A stretch of 56,466 bases of DNA from Planctomycetota bacterium (lineage in GTDB: Bacteria > Planctomycetota > UBA8742 > UBA2392), in contig JADLAK010000067.1 of assembly GCA_020848275.1 (NCBI GenBank), forward strand, positions 1 to 56,466. Direction: 5' to 3'. The position numbers were made by a program, and so were the translations under genes. This document shows positions 24,389 through 32,697 of this stretch, piece after piece. Below the pieces are notes generated by a model, which saw only the letters and a list, made by a program, of their open reading frames with translations, had not been told where the DNA came from and did no database searches. Position 1 is the first letter of the stretch. Each line of letters opens with the position of its first letter.

Positions 24389-25081
24389 TTACGCCTGCGG
24401 GGCAGCCTCGCCGCCGCTCGCCTGCTCGCCGCTCTGCGGTGCATCATCGCCGCCGCCACGGTTGTCGCGACGCCCGCCGCCGCGCGGTCCGCGCGCGCCG
24501 CCCTTGCCGCCGCCAGGACCGCGGCCACGGCCGCGCTCTTCACGCTTGGGCAGAACGATCGGCTCAAGTTTCGGGCCTTCACGGTCGGCGTGGACGGGAA
24601 GTTCACGCAGGCCAAAGATTTCCTTCTTGCCCGCAAGACGGCCCAGGCCGTCAAACACAGCCTTCACCAGGTTGGTGGGATTGCGGCTGCCGTAAGCCTT
24701 GGTAAGCAGGTTGCGGATGCCGAGGCTTTCAACCACCGAGCGCACCGTCGCGCCGGCCTTGATGCCAGTACCGGGCGAGGCGGGACGCAATATCACCTTG
24801 CTGGCGCCGAAGCGGCCCAGCACCTGGTGCGGGATGGTGTCGCCGCGCAGGGGGTAACGGCGCAGGTCCTTGCGCGCGCTGCGCACGGCCTTTTCGATGG
24901 CCTGCGGCACTTCGCGCGCCTTGCCCTGGCCCAGCCCGACCACGCCGCGCATGTCGCCAAGGACCACCAGCGCCGTGAAGCTGAAGCGCCGGCCACCCTT
25001 GACGACGGCCGCTGTACGGCTGACGTTGATTACTTTTTCTTCCCCGAGCTCGACATCGCGAGCAGAAACGCGGTGCATCAT
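24389..25081 (-). CDS. rpsE: 30S ribosomal protein S5 with RGG-rich tail
   Basis: S5 helps set decoding accuracy and mRNA unwinding at the entry site. Family signatures are NVSRTAAVVKGGRRFSFTAL, GVVGLGQGKAREVPQAI, PHQVLGRFGASKVILRPA, GTGIKAGATVRSVVE and NLVKAVFDGL. Core S5 ends near residue 165. A 60-residue tail follows, containing RGRGRGPGGGKGGARGPRGG and then an acidic/Gln/Gly end. RGG-like arrays are unusual for S5 and resemble RNA-binding RGG boxes. It lies 13 bp after rplR. Confidence 0.96.
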   Translation of the reverse strand: MMHRVSARDVELGEEKVINVSRTAAVVKGGRRFSFTALVVLGDMRGVVGLGQGKAREVPQAIEKAVRSARKDLRRYPLRGDTIPHQVLGRFGASKVILRPASPGTGIKAGATVRSVVESLGIRNLLTKAYGSRNPTNLVKAVFDGLGRLAGKKEIFGLRELPVHADREGPKLEPIVLPKREERGRGRGPGGGKGGARGPRGGGRRDNRGGGDDAPQSGEQASGGEAAPQA

Positions 25082-25094
25082 TAGTTGTGGCTCC

Positions 25095-25457
25095 TTAGAA
25101 CTTCAACCCTGCTTCACGCGCGGCGTCGGCCAAGGCCTTCACCCGCCCGTGGTATTTGTAAGGGCCGCGGTCAAACGCGACTTCCTTGATGCCCTTGCCC
25201 AGCGCGATCTCGGCGATTTTCTTGCCGACGACCTTGGCCCCCTGCACGTTGCCGCCGCCCTTGACGCCGGCTTTCTTGCCGACGCTGGTGGCGCTGCAAA
25301 GCGTGCGTTGCGTCTGGTCGTCGATGATCTGCACCGAGATGTGCTTGGTGCTGCGGAACACCGACAGGCGCGGACGCGTGCCCGAGGCGCGAATGCGGTT
25401 GCGCACGCGGAAAGCGCGAGAGCGACGGGCGCGAAGACGACTGGCTTGCTTGTTCAT
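25095..25457 (-). CDS. rplR: 50S ribosomal protein L18
   Basis: This 120-residue L18 binds 5S rRNA. Signatures are [52 protein letters not shown], and the C-terminal [28 protein letters not shown] (the family's [22 protein letters not shown]). The length is normal. It lies between rplF and rpsE. Confidence 0.98.
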   Translation of the reverse strand: MNKQASRLRARRSRAFRVRNRIRASGTRPRLSVFRSTKHISVQIIDDQTQRTLCSATSVGKKAGVKGGGNVQGAKVVGKKIAEIALGKGIKEVAFDRGPYKYHGRVKALADAAREAGLKF

Positions 25458-25532
25458 ATTCTGCCTCTGTTGATCGCCGGTATCCCGGCGGTTTTTTCGA
25501 TCAGCGGAACGCGGCTGAGCCGCGTCCCTTCG

Positions 25533-26108
25533 CTACTTCTTGCCGCCTGCGCCGCCGCCGCCCGCGCCGCCGCCGACGAACGACTTGCCGGCCTTGCGCG
25601 CCACGTGTTCACCAACGTAGCGGATGCCTTTGCCCTTGTAGGGCTCAGGCGGGCGTACGCTGCGGATCTGCGCCGCAAGGTGGCCGACCTTCTGCTTGTC
25701 GGCGCCGGAAATCTCGATGCGCTGGGGGTTGGGAAGGTTGACGTTCACGCCCTCGGGAATGGCCACGTCGACGGTGTGGCAGTAGCCGATCTGCATGGAG
25801 ACGTTTTTGCCTTCCTTCTTGGCCTGCCAGCCCACACCCACGATGTCGAGGATTTCCTGGTAGCCCTTGAGCGCGCCCTGCAGCATGTTGTGGATCAGCG
25901 CGCGTGTCAGGCCATGCAGCGATTTCGCCAGTTTGGACTCGTTCTTGCGGCTGACCTTGACGACGGCGCCTTCGATGGCGACGCCGATTTCAGGCCGGTG
26001 CGTGAACTCGAGCTTGCCCTTGGGGCCGTCGACCTTGATGGTCATGCCCTTGACTTCGATTTTCACGCCCGCGGGCACGTCCACAGGCAGTCTTCCGATT
26101 CTCGACAT
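25533..26108 (-). CDS. rplF: 50S ribosomal protein L6
   Basis: This 191-residue L6 lies near the sarcin-ricin loop. It begins MSRIGRLPVDVPAGVKIEVK and has the second-domain signatures GYQEILDIVGVGWQAK and the end PEPYKGKGIRYVGEHVARKAGKS. ATG 26108 fits the family; the upstream in-frame codons do not. The last 12 residues are a Gly-rich tail (GGGAGGGGAGGKK) beyond normal L6. It lies between rpsH and rplR. Confidence 0.98.
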   Translation of the reverse strand: MSRIGRLPVDVPAGVKIEVKGMTIKVDGPKGKLEFTHRPEIGVAIEGAVVKVSRKNESKLAKSLHGLTRALIHNMLQGALKGYQEILDIVGVGWQAKKEGKNVSMQIGYCHTVDVAIPEGVNVNLPNPQRIEISGADKQKVGHLAAQIRSVRPPEPYKGKGIRYVGEHVARKAGKSFVGGGAGGGGAGGKK

Positions 26109-26180
26109 AACTTTCTCCCGGCCTTGGCATGGAGGTTTCCCATGCACGGGCCCCGCGGCGCCTACCGGCGCCGTCGTCCT

Positions 26181-26579
26181 TTACCCGATACGGGCGATGA
26201 TCTCACCGCCCACGTTCTGTTTGCGACACTCGCGGTCCGACAGCACACCTTTGGGCGTACTCAGGATGCAGATGCCCATGCCGCCGCGGATGCGCGGAAT
26301 CTTGGTGACGGGCGTGTACACGCGGCAGCCCGGCTTGCTCACACGGTCGATGCTGTTGATGACGCGTTCGCCGTCGGGGCCGTAACGCAGCGTCACGACC
26401 AGGGCCTTCTGGGTGCCGTCGCCCTTGGCGGCCACGGTGCGCACGTAACCTTCACGCGCAAGCACTTCAGCCACGGCGCGCTTGAGGGACGAGAACGGGA
26501 TCTCGACCTGGTCGACGTTGTTCAGGTTCGCGTTGCGGATGCGCGTCAGCAAATCCGCGATTGGGTCAGTCATTGACAT
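26181..26579 (-). CDS. rpsH: 30S ribosomal protein S8
   Basis: This 132-residue S8 is a primary 16S rRNA-binding protein and in many bacteria the repressor of the spc operon. Signatures are [70 protein letters not shown] and the end [15 protein letters not shown] lies 9-11 bases before ATG 26579; an ATG two codons later is possible. Confidence 0.98.
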   Translation of the reverse strand: MSMTDPIADLLTRIRNANLNNVDQVEIPFSSLKRAVAEVLAREGYVRTVAAKGDGTQKALVVTLRYGPDGERVINSIDRVSKPGCRVYTPVTKIPRIRGGMGICILSTPKGVLSDRECRKQNVGGEIIARIG

Positions 26580-26642
26580 GCAAATACTCTCCTTGCCGGT
26601 GGTCTCCTTGCCGCGGGCATTCGCCCTTGCGCGGAAAGGACC

Positions 26643-26828
26643 TTACCAGCTCGCCTTCGTCATGCCGGGAATCTCGCCCCGGCTTGCCAGTTCACGCACA
26701 CAGCAGCGGCAAATCTTCAGCTTGCGATACACCGCACGGGGGCGACCGCAAAGCTGACAACGCAGCTTCTTGCGCGACGAGAACTTCGGCTTGCGATTGG
26801 CCTTCACAACCAGACAGGTACGGGACAC
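26643..26828 (-). CDS. rpsN: 30S ribosomal protein S14, zinc type
   Basis: This 61-residue short-form S14 has four zinc cysteines, Cys24, Cys27, Cys40 and Cys43 ([20 protein letters not shown] then C). The end [16 protein letters not shown] is typical. This is the rpsZ/type-Z form; the long C- form is not seen here. It lies between rplE and rpsH as usual. Confidence 0.98.
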   Translation of the reverse strand: MSRTCLVVKANRKPKFSSRKKLRCQLCGRPRAVYRKLKICRCCVRELASRGEIPGMTKASW

Positions 26829-26864
26829 TGCGTTCTCCTAAATTCCGGGCACAGCCCGGTTTGG

Positions 26865-27572
26865 TTATTTCTTCTTGGCGTCCTTGGCCGGGGCAGCCGC
26901 CGGGGCCGCCTTGGCGGGCGCCGCCGCTGCTTTGGCTGGGGCCGCAGCCGCGGGCTTGGCCTCTGCCGGCGCTTCGTCGCGCGGCGGCGGAGGACGGCGT
27001 TTCTTTTCTTCCTTCAACGGCGCGCGGCGCAACGGAACGCCCAGGCCCAGCAGCATGGCCTTGGACCATTCCTTGTTGCCGCCCGAAATCGTGAAGCAGA
27101 TGTCCATGCCCTGCACCGTCGTCACCTTGTCGATTTCGATGTCAGGAAACAGCGACTGCTCGGCAAGGCCCATGCTGTAGTTGCCCTGGCCGTCGAAGCT
27201 GTCCGGGTTGAGGCCCGAAAAGTCGCGGATACGCGGCACGGCGATACTGATGAGTTTTTCCAGGAACAGCCACATGCGGTCGCGGCGCAGCGTGACCTTG
27301 GCGCCGATGGCGTCGCCCTGGCGCAGCTTCCAGGTTGCGGCGGCCTTCTTGGCGCGCGTGACGACGGGCTTCTGGCCCGTGATCTGCGCGAGATCGCCCG
27401 CGAGCTGCTCCGGCAGCTTCTTGTTCTGCGTGCCCTCGCCAATGCCCATGTTGACGGTGATCTTCTTCAGGCGGGGCACCGCCATGATGTTTTCGATATT
27501 GAACTGGGCACGAAGCGCCGCGACGACTTCGTCGTGGTACTTCTTCTGGAGCCTCGGGATTACTTTTGCCAT
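26865..27572 (-). CDS. rplE: 50S ribosomal protein L5 with C-terminal tail
   Basis: L5 binds 5S rRNA and contacts the P-site tRNA. Residues 1-180 match the family: MAKVIPRLQKKYHDEVV, NIMAVPRLKKITVNMGIGEG, DLAQITGQKPVVTRAKKA, RGDRMW-type LRRDRMWLFLEKL and SMGLAEQSLFPDIEIDKV. ATG 27572 matches the family start. The final 50-55 residues (Pro/Arg then repeated AAPAKAA) are an extra low-complexity tail. It follows rplX by 22 bp. Confidence 0.96.
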   Translation of the reverse strand: MAKVIPRLQKKYHDEVVAALRAQFNIENIMAVPRLKKITVNMGIGEGTQNKKLPEQLAGDLAQITGQKPVVTRAKKAAATWKLRQGDAIGAKVTLRRDRMWLFLEKLISIAVPRIRDFSGLNPDSFDGQGNYSMGLAEQSLFPDIEIDKVTTVQGMDICFTISGGNKEWSKAMLLGLGVPLRRAPLKEEKKRRPPPPRDEAPAEAKPAAAAPAKAAAAPAKAAPAAAPAKDAKKK

Positions 27573-27594
27573 GACTGGGTCTCGCTGAACTTTT

Positions 27595-27930
27595 CTATTC
27601 GTCGATGTTCGTGTTAGTGCTCTTGAAGTAACGCTTCTTCTTGCCGCCCTCGAGCTTGTAGTGGACGCGCTCGGCCTTCTTGCTCTTGTCATTGAAGAGC
27701 ATCACGTTCTCGACCGGGATTGCCGCCTCGCGCTGGACGCGGCCACCCTGGGGGTTGGCTTCACTCTTGCGCAGGTGTTTCCACACCAGGTTCTTGCCCT
27801 CGACGATCACGCGGCGCTTCTCGGTGTCGACCTTGAGCACCTTGCCGCTGGGTTTGGCCCGTTCCTCTTTGGTCTGGGGACGGTCCTTGCCCTTGATGAT
27901 CTGAACGACGTCGTCTTTTTGGATATGCAT
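27595..27930 (-). CDS. rplX: 50S ribosomal protein L24
   Basis: This 111-residue L24 is an early assembly protein with a KOW motif: KDDVVQIIKGKDRPQTKEE.AKPSGKVLKVDTEKRRVIVEGKN, then HLRKSEANPQGGRVQREAAI.VENVML. ATG 27930 (MHIQKDDVV) fits the family; the longer reading runs into the C4 repeat. It lies 22 bp before rplE and 130 bp after rplN. Confidence 0.97.
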   Translation of the reverse strand: MHIQKDDVVQIIKGKDRPQTKEERAKPSGKVLKVDTEKRRVIVEGKNLVWKHLRKSEANPQGGRVQREAAIPVENVMLFNDKSKKAERVHYKLEGGKKKRYFKSTNTNIDE

Positions 27931-27933
27931 GTT

Positions 27934-28053
27934 TGAGTCCGGGGTCCTGCGTCCTGAGTCCGGGGTCAAAACCCCGTCAATTCAAGTTGCCTTCCGCCCG
28001 CCCTTTCGCTTCTTTCCTTATCGACTCCGGACTCCGGACACCGGACTCCGGAC
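27934..28053. repeat. word-type hairpin C4 between rplN and rplX
   Basis: The left arm is GAGTCCGGGGTCCTGCGTCC then TGAGTCCGGGGT. The right arm is GGACTCCGGACACCGGACTC then CGGAC. Repeated (G)GACTCCGG words pair across about 50 bp. Confidence 0.7.
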
Positions 28054-28060
28054 GAATTCG

Positions 28061-28453
28061 TTAGACCACTTCCGTCGCCAGCGAGATAATCTTCATGAAC
28101 TTCTTGGCGCGCAGCTCGCGGGCCACCGCGCCGAAAATGCGCGTGCCGATAGGGTTGCCTTCCTTGTCGACAATCACCGCCGCGTTGCGGTCAAAGCGCA
28201 CGTAGCTGCCGTCGTCGCGGCGAACCGCGCGGCGCACACGCACCACCACGCAGCGCACAATGCGCTTCTTCTTGTCCTTCTTGGTGGTCTTCTTGAACAA
28301 CTCGCACGTCGGCACCGCTTGTTTAATAACGCCGACAAAGGTGTCGCCGAGCGAGCACGTGCGGCGGCCGCTGCCACCCAGCACCTTCATGCAGCGCACC
28401 ACCTTGGCGCCCGTATTGTCGGCTACGTCTAGTTCTGTCTGTTCCTGAATCAC
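28061..28453 (-). CDS. rplN: 50S ribosomal protein L14
   Basis: This 130-residue L14 takes part in the 30S bridge B8. Signatures are [31 protein letters not shown], the [13 protein letters not shown] region, [26 protein letters not shown] and [24 protein letters not shown] Lys-rich insertion ([14 protein letters not shown]) makes it about 8 residues longer than usual. Located between rpsQ and rplX. Confidence 0.98.
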   Translation of the reverse strand: MIQEQTELDVADNTGAKVVRCMKVLGGSGRRTCSLGDTFVGVIKQAVPTCELFKKTTKKDKKKRIVRCVVVRVRRAVRRDDGSYVRFDRNAAVIVDKEGNPIGTRIFGAVARELRAKKFMKIISLATEVV

Positions 28454-28491
28454 GGCTCACTCCTTTAGGCGCTCGTTCCTGCGTTTGCCTC

Positions 28492-28517
28492 GCGGACACG
28501 CTACCGCGTGTCCCTAC
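28492..28517 (-). repeat. stop-adjacent REP hairpin A4
   Basis: GGACACGC/GCGTGTCC stem with loop GGTA on the minus strand. Overlaps the rpsQ stop codon. Confidence 0.8.
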
Positions 28518-28903
28518 CCTACGGCGATCGCGGGCTCCGTCGCCCTGCGCAACACGCGCAGCAGGCGCCAGGTCTTGGTCTTGGAAAGTGGGCGCGTGGC
28601 CATGATCTCGACCAGGTCCCCCACCTTTGCCTCGTTCTTCTCGTCATGCGCGTGCAGCTTGGTGTGGCGCTGCACGAACTTGCCGTAGCGCGGGTGCTTC
28701 ACGCTGCGCTGCCACAGCACCGTGATCGTCTTCTGCATCTTGGCCGATTTCACGATGCCCTGGATAGTGCGGCGCTGGTTGCGCTCGTCATCGCCGGCCT
28801 CGGCAACAGGCACGCCGGCGGCGGCCTTCACCGGCGCCGGGGCCTTGGCCGGAGCTGCCGGCTTGGCTGCGTTGTCATGAGGCTTTCCACCCTTGTCGCT
28901 CAT
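28514..28903 (-). CDS. rpsQ: 30S ribosomal protein S17 with N-terminal extension
   Basis: Residues about 45-129 are S17, a primary 16S rRNA-binding OB-fold protein: [61 protein letters not shown]. Residues 1-44 form an Ala/Pro/Lys extension ([19 protein letters not shown]) not found in normal S17 (about 85 residues). It starts 54 bp after rpmC and overlaps the REP element at its stop. Confidence 0.96.
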   Translation of the reverse strand: MSDKGGKPHDNAAKPAAPAKAPAPVKAAAGVPVAEAGDDERNQRRTIQGIVKSAKMQKTITVLWQRSVKHPRYGKFVQRHTKLHAHDEKNEAKVGDLVEIMATRPLSKTKTWRLLRVLRRATEPAIAVG

Positions 28904-28931
28904 TTAATCTTTCCTCTTTGCGTCTCTTTGA

Positions 28932-28955
28932 GGACACGCTGCCGCGTGTCACTAC
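28932..28955 (-). repeat. stop-adjacent REP hairpin A5
   Basis: The minus strand reads GTAGTGACACGCGGCAGCG then TGTCC. It begins 2 nt after the rpmC stop. Confidence 0.78.
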
Positions 28956-28957
28956 GG

Positions 28958-29320
28958 TTATTTGCCCTTGATCGCGGCGAGCGCGGCCTTGGTGCGCTCG
29001 AGTTCGTTCTTGCGGCGCAACGCCGCGGCAAGCTTCTGGCGCTGGACCGGGTCATCGGGGCTGGCCTTGCCGATCTTGGCCAGGCGTTCCTCGACCGCCT
29101 TGAGCTGCGAAACCGCGCGGTCGTATGCGACGCGGCCCGCGAGCACGGTGTTTATGTGCGCGACCTCAAGCTTGCGCTTGCTGCGCGCCGCGGCCTTGGC
29201 CGGGGTCATGGGCTCGGTGGTAAAGCTTGCTTTGAAGCCCTCGCCGGCGAGCTCCTTGAGACGGCCCTTGAGGTCCGCCTCGTTCTTGCCCGTCAAGCTC
29301 GATATGTGTGTCGTTGCCAT
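28958..29320 (-). CDS. rpmC: 50S ribosomal protein L29, enlarged
   Basis: This is placed as L29 by order (rplP-rpmC-rpsQ) and by the LKGRLKELAGEGFKASF and EVAHINTVLAGRVAYDRAVS helices, which match the family's two-helix hairpin. At 120 residues it is about twice the normal 60-70. The extra part is an internal Ala/Lys segment (PAKAAARSKRK) and a 45-residue charged helical C-terminus. L29 sits at the tunnel exit near the signal recognition particle site, so an enlarged form could change factor docking; that is inference. Confidence 0.9.
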   Translation of the reverse strand: MATTHISSLTGKNEADLKGRLKELAGEGFKASFTTEPMTPAKAAARSKRKLEVAHINTVLAGRVAYDRAVSQLKAVEERLAKIGKASPDDPVQRQKLAAALRRKNELERTKAALAAIKGK

Positions 29321-29344
29321 GTTCGTTCTCTTGTTTCGTTTTCG

Positions 29345-29767
29345 TTAACCAACGCGGTGGCGGCGGTCGACCATGCGGCAGCGGATCGGCATCTTGTTGG
29401 CGGCCTTGTACAGGGCCGCGCGCGCCATCGCCTTGGGTATGCCTCCCACTTCAAACAGCACCGTGCCGGGCTTGACCACGGCGCACCAGTACTCGGGTTC
29501 GCCCTTGCCCACGCCCATGCGCACTTCCAGCGGCTTAGCCGTGACCGGCTTGTGCGGGAAAATGCGGATCCAGTAGCGGCCCGTGCGGCCTACGGCGCGC
29601 GAAATCGCGATGCGCGCGGCCTCGATCTGCTGGCCGGTGATCCATGCGGCGTCGAGCGACTGCAGGCCCGAGTCGCCAAACGCGACATAGTTTCCGCGCG
29701 TGGCGTTGCCTTTGACGACGCCGCGCTGTTCTTTTCTGTAGGTGCTTCTCTTTGGCATCAAAGCCAT
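29345..29767 (-). CDS. rplP: 50S ribosomal protein L16
   Basis: This 140-residue L16 lies by the peptidyl-transferase centre. Signatures are [82 protein letters not shown] and [21 protein letters not shown] sits 7 bases before ATG 29767. The length is normal and there are no tails. Confidence 0.98.
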   Translation of the reverse strand: MALMPKRSTYRKEQRGVVKGNATRGNYVAFGDSGLQSLDAAWITGQQIEAARIAISRAVGRTGRYWIRIFPHKPVTAKPLEVRMGVGKGEPEYWCAVVKPGTVLFEVGGIPKAMARAALYKAANKMPIRCRMVDRRHRVG

Positions 29768-29794
29768 TGCAAACTCCTCACTGCTGCGTTTTTT

Positions 29795-29820
29795 GCGGAC
29801 ACGCTTGCGCGTGTCCCTAC
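29795..29820 (-). repeat. stop-adjacent REP hairpin A6
   Basis: GGACACGC/GCGTGTCC stem with loop GCAA on the minus strand (loop differs from other copies, stem intact). Begins 7 nt after the rpsC stop. Confidence 0.78.
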
Positions 29821-29827
29821 GTAATCC

Positions 29828-30508
29828 TTATTGCGGCACGACCTTCTGTTCGAGGCCGAAGATGGCCTCCTGCGTCTGCTTCATCATGCCGCGGTAGATC
29901 CACACCTTGACGCCGAGCTTGCCGTAAACCGTCTGCGCTTCCGAGAAACCGTAGTCGATGTCGGCGTCCAGCGTGTTGAGCGGTACGCTGCCCGAAACCT
30001 GCTTCTCGACGCGGCTGATGTCCGAGCCGCCGAGGCGGCCGGCGATCTGCACCTTGCAGCCCTCGGCGCCCGCGCCCTTGATCATGTCCATCTCGCGCTT
30101 GGCGGCGCGCTTGTAGCTGCCGCGGCGCTCGAGCTGTTCGGCGATACGCTCGGCCGCAAGCTGCGCGTCGAGTTCAGGCTTGGAGACTTCCTTGACGCGC
30201 ACATCGCAGGCCTTGCCGCCGGTCAGCAGCGCCACTTCCTTCTCGAGGTCGCTGAGGCGGTTGGTCTTCTTCGAAATCAGCATGCCCGGCTTGGCCGAGT
30301 GGATGATCAGCGTGATCTTGTTGTCGCCGCTGCGCTCGATCTCGACCTGCGGGATGCCCGCGTACTTGTACATGCGGTGGATGTGGCGGCGGATCTTGGC
30401 GTCCTCAACGAGGTATACGCCAAATTCCTTCTTGGCCGCGAACCAGCGCGAACGCCAGGGCTTGGTAACGCCCACACGGAAGCTGTACGGTCTGACTTTC
30501 TGGCCCAT
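29828..30508 (-). CDS. rpsC: 30S ribosomal protein S3
   Basis: This 226-residue S3 forms part of the mRNA entry helicase. It begins MGQKVRPYSFRVGVTKPWRS and has the KH-domain section (VEIERSGDNKITLIIHSAKPGMLI), the QLAAERIAEQLERRGSYKRAAKREM segment and the end YGFSEAQTVYGKLGVKVWIYRG. ATG 30508 matches the family; ten further upstream codons are in frame but unconserved. It starts 2 bp after the rplV stop. Confidence 0.98.
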   Translation of the reverse strand: MGQKVRPYSFRVGVTKPWRSRWFAAKKEFGVYLVEDAKIRRHIHRMYKYAGIPQVEIERSGDNKITLIIHSAKPGMLISKKTNRLSDLEKEVALLTGGKACDVRVKEVSKPELDAQLAAERIAEQLERRGSYKRAAKREMDMIKGAGAEGCKVQIAGRLGGSDISRVEKQVSGSVPLNTLDADIDYGFSEAQTVYGKLGVKVWIYRGMMKQTQEAIFGLEQKVVPQ

Positions 30509-30510
30509 AG

Positions 30511-31080
30511 TTAAGCCTTCGCTTTCTTCTCTTCCCACTTCGCCTGCGTAACAGTCTTGATTTCGTAGGGCTTGCCGGCCTTCTTTGCTTCGCGCTTGGC
30601 AAGGCGGTCGGCCTTCTCAACGCGCACGCGGGGCTTCTTCCACTCCGGGCGCGGCTTCTTGACGGCTTCCTTCTTCTCGCCCTTGGCGGGTTCCTTCGGC
30701 TCTTCCGGCGCCTCAGACACCGACACGATCAGATGGCAGGTCTTCTTCTGAACCATGCCCGCCTGGCCGCGCGAACGCGCACGGAAACGCTTGAGCATCG
30801 GGCCTTCGTCAACGCGCGCCTCGCTCACAATCAGCTTCGCCGCGTCGATGTTGAAACCCTTGCGGTTGGCGTGGTCTTCGGCGTTTGCGACGGCCGACTG
30901 GATCACCTTGCCAATGTACGGCGCAGCGCGGCGGTAGATGAAGCGCAGGTATGTCAGCGCCTCGTCAACGGGACGGCCGCGGACGACATCCATCACGCTG
31001 CGCGCCTTGCGCGCGGTCATGCGGATCATGCGCGCACTGGCGCTGAAAACTCTCTTCTGGGTTTCGGTTGCTTCTGCCAT
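30511..31080 (-). CDS. rplV: 50S ribosomal protein L22 with C-terminal tail
   Basis: L22 lines the exit tunnel. Residues 10-122 match the family: SASARMIRMTARKARSVMDV, ALTYLRFIYRRAAPYIGKVI, SAVANAEDHANRKGFNID, EARVDEGPMLKRFRARSRGQ and KTCHLIVSVSE. A 65-residue tail rich in Lys/Glu/Pro/Arg follows (EPAKGEKKEAVKKPRPEWKK), where normal L22 ends. As the L22 core faces the tunnel, the tail most likely lies on the outer surface. Confidence 0.96.
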   Translation of the reverse strand: MAEATETQKRVFSASARMIRMTARKARSVMDVVRGRPVDEALTYLRFIYRRAAPYIGKVIQSAVANAEDHANRKGFNIDAAKLIVSEARVDEGPMLKRFRARSRGQAGMVQKKTCHLIVSVSEAPEEPKEPAKGEKKEAVKKPRPEWKKPRVRVEKADRLAKREAKKAGKPYEIKTVTQAKWEEKKAKA

Positions 31081-31107
31081 ATATGTCCCCTGCCGGGCTT
31101 CTGTGCC

Positions 31108-31133
31108 GCGGACACGCTGCCGCGTGTCCCTAC
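31108..31133 (-). repeat. stop-adjacent REP hairpin A7
   Basis: Full consensus copy (GTAGGGACACGCGGCAGCG then TGTCCGC on the minus strand). Begins 7 nt after the rpsS stop. Confidence 0.82.
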
Positions 31134-31140
31134 GTTTTTA

Positions 31141-31410
31141 TTAGGCCTTGCGGTGGCCGGTGTGTCCCTTGTAGGTGCGCGTAGGCGAAAACTCGCCAAG
31201 CTTGTGGCCCACCATGTCTTCGGTGACAAACACCTTCAGGTGCTGTTTGCCGTTGTGGACCAGGAACGTCATGTTCACAAACTCCGGGAGGATCGTGCTG
31301 GCGCGCGACCAGGTCTTGATGCCCTCACGGTTGCTCGTTTCCTTGGCCTTGAGCACCTTCTTCATCAGCTTCGGGTGAACAAACGGGCCCTTCTTCAGTG
31401 ATCTGCTCAT
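31141..31410 (-). CDS. rpsS: 30S ribosomal protein S19
   Basis: This 89-residue S19 of the 30S head begins [19 protein letters not shown]. It continues [20 protein letters not shown] then [10 protein letters not shown] and ends [19 protein letters not shown]. The length and sequence are normal. It lies between rplB and rplV. Confidence 0.99.
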   Translation of the reverse strand: MSRSLKKGPFVHPKLMKKVLKAKETSNREGIKTWSRASTILPEFVNMTFLVHNGKQHLKVFVTEDMVGHKLGEFSPTRTYKGHTGHRKA

Positions 31411-31427
31411 GTTCTTTTTCCGTTTTC

Positions 31428-31450
31428 GCGGACACGCTGCCGTGTCCCTG
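31428..31450 (-). repeat. stop-adjacent REP hairpin A8
   Basis: The copy is shortened symmetrically by one base pair (stem GGACACG/CGTGTCC). Begins 9 nt after the rplB stop. Confidence 0.75.
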
Positions 31451-31459
31451 CAAAGTCCT

Positions 31460-32320
31460 TTAGGCCGTGGTCGTCTGCGCCGTCGCCGTCACGCCGCGGC
31501 GCGAGCGCACAATCAACGCGTTGCTGGGTTTACGCGGCTTGCGCGTCGGCGAGCCCTTGGCGGGGTTGCCATGCTTGTCCACCGGCACGCGACCGCCGCC
31601 CGTGCGGTCGTTGCCGCCGCCCAGCGGGTGATCGACGGGGTTCTGCGCCACGCCGCGCGATTTCGGCTTGAGGCCGAGCCAGCGGCGGCGTCCGGCCTTG
31701 CCGTAGCTGACGTTCATGTTGTCGAGGTTGCTGACCTGGCCGATGGTGGCGCGGCAATCAGGGTGCAGGCGGCGCACTTCGCCCGAGGGAAGCTGGACGT
31801 TGATCCATTCGCCGTCACGGCCCGCAACCACGCACTGGGAACCTGCGCCGCGCGCGATCTGGCCGCCCTTGCCGGGGTGAAGCTCAACATTGTGCACCGT
31901 CAGGCCCTGCGGAATGTTCTTCAGCGGCAGGCAGTTGCCCAGGCGCGGTTCAGCCTTGTCGCCGCTCATTACCTTGAGGCCCTTCTGCATGCCGTGCGCC
32001 GCAATGATGTAGGCCTTGTCGCCGTTGTCGTAGTGAAGCAGCGCGACAAAACCCGTGCGGTTGGGATCGTATTCGATGCTGTGGACCAGCGCCTGGATGC
32101 CGTCGTGGCTGTTGCGCTTGTTGTCGACAATACGCAGGCGGCGCTTGTGTCCGCCGCCGCGGCCCGCGACAGTCATGCGGCCGTTGTTGTTGCGGCAGCC
32201 GGTGCGGCGTTTGCCCTCGGTCAGGCGCTTGTTGGGGCGCGTGTCCGTGAGCTCAACGTACTCGACCAGGCGCGTGTGGCGCAGGCTAGGCGTTACGGGA
32301 CGGAAGGATTTGATTGCCAT
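31460..32320 (-). CDS. rplB: 50S ribosomal protein L2
   Basis: This 286-residue L2 is needed for subunit joining and peptide-bond formation. Signatures are [51 protein letters not shown] and, near the catalytic region, [20 protein letters not shown], where the family's conserved HPxGGG is present as DHPLGGGN. The end is [14 protein letters not shown] plus about ten extra residues. It follows rplW in normal S10-operon order. Confidence 0.98.
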   Translation of the reverse strand: MAIKSFRPVTPSLRHTRLVEYVELTDTRPNKRLTEGKRRTGCRNNNGRMTVAGRGGGHKRRLRIVDNKRNSHDGIQALVHSIEYDPNRTGFVALLHYDNGDKAYIIAAHGMQKGLKVMSGDKAEPRLGNCLPLKNIPQGLTVHNVELHPGKGGQIARGAGSQCVVAGRDGEWINVQLPSGEVRRLHPDCRATIGQVSNLDNMNVSYGKAGRRRWLGLKPKSRGVAQNPVDHPLGGGNDRTGGGRVPVDKHGNPAKGSPTRKPRKPSNALIVRSRRGVTATAQTTTA

Positions 32321-32371
32321 TTGATGCTCGTTTTCTGTTCAGCGTCGTTGATCTTTAGTTTTTTACCCCGC

Positions 32372-32396
32372 CGCTTACGCAGCGGGCCCCGATGCT
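32372..32396 (-). repeat. stop-adjacent hairpin after rplW (GGCCCGCTGCGTAAGCGGC)
   Basis: The minus strand reads GCATCGGGGCCCGCTGCGTA then AGCGG, 4 nt after the rplW stop. It is a small CCGCT/AGCGG hairpin and may be a single copy of a further family. Confidence 0.4.
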
Positions 32397-32400
32397 TCCT

Positions 32401-32694
32401 TTAGGTGATCTCGATGGTCTGGCCTTTTTCGAGCGTGACCAGCGCCTTCTTCCAATCCGACTCGTTGAAGTAGCCATAACGGTTGCGCTTGTTGCGCTGG
32501 CCCTTCATGCGGATCGTCCGCACGCTCTTGACCTTCACGCCGAAAATGTTGCGCACGGCGTCGGCAATCGCGGGCTTGCTGGCGTCGCGATCAACCTCAA
32601 ACACGTAGCAGTTCTTTTCCGACATCTGCACGCTGCTCTTCTCGGTGATCAGCGGGCGCTTGAGTACTTTGTAGTGTTCTGCGGTGGCCGGCAT
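32401..32694 (-). CDS. rplW: 50S ribosomal protein L23
   Basis: This 97-residue L23 is the tunnel-exit docking site for trigger factor and SRP. It has VLKRPLITEKSSVQMSEKNC.VFEVDRDASKPAIADAVRNIFGVKVKSVRTI and the Arg/Gly/Asn section KGQRNKRNRYGYFNESDWKKA. The length is normal. It starts 3 bp after rplD. Confidence 0.98.
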   Translation of the reverse strand: MPATAEHYKVLKRPLITEKSSVQMSEKNCYVFEVDRDASKPAIADAVRNIFGVKVKSVRTIRMKGQRNKRNRYGYFNESDWKKALVTLEKGQTIEIT

Positions 32695-32697
32695 GGG

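Noticed and set aside
27573..27692. N-terminal extension of L5 (40 residues upstream of Met at 27572)
   Set aside because: Those residues are Arg/Ser/Thr-rich out-of-frame rplX sequence. The family start MAKVIPRLQKKY fits 27572.
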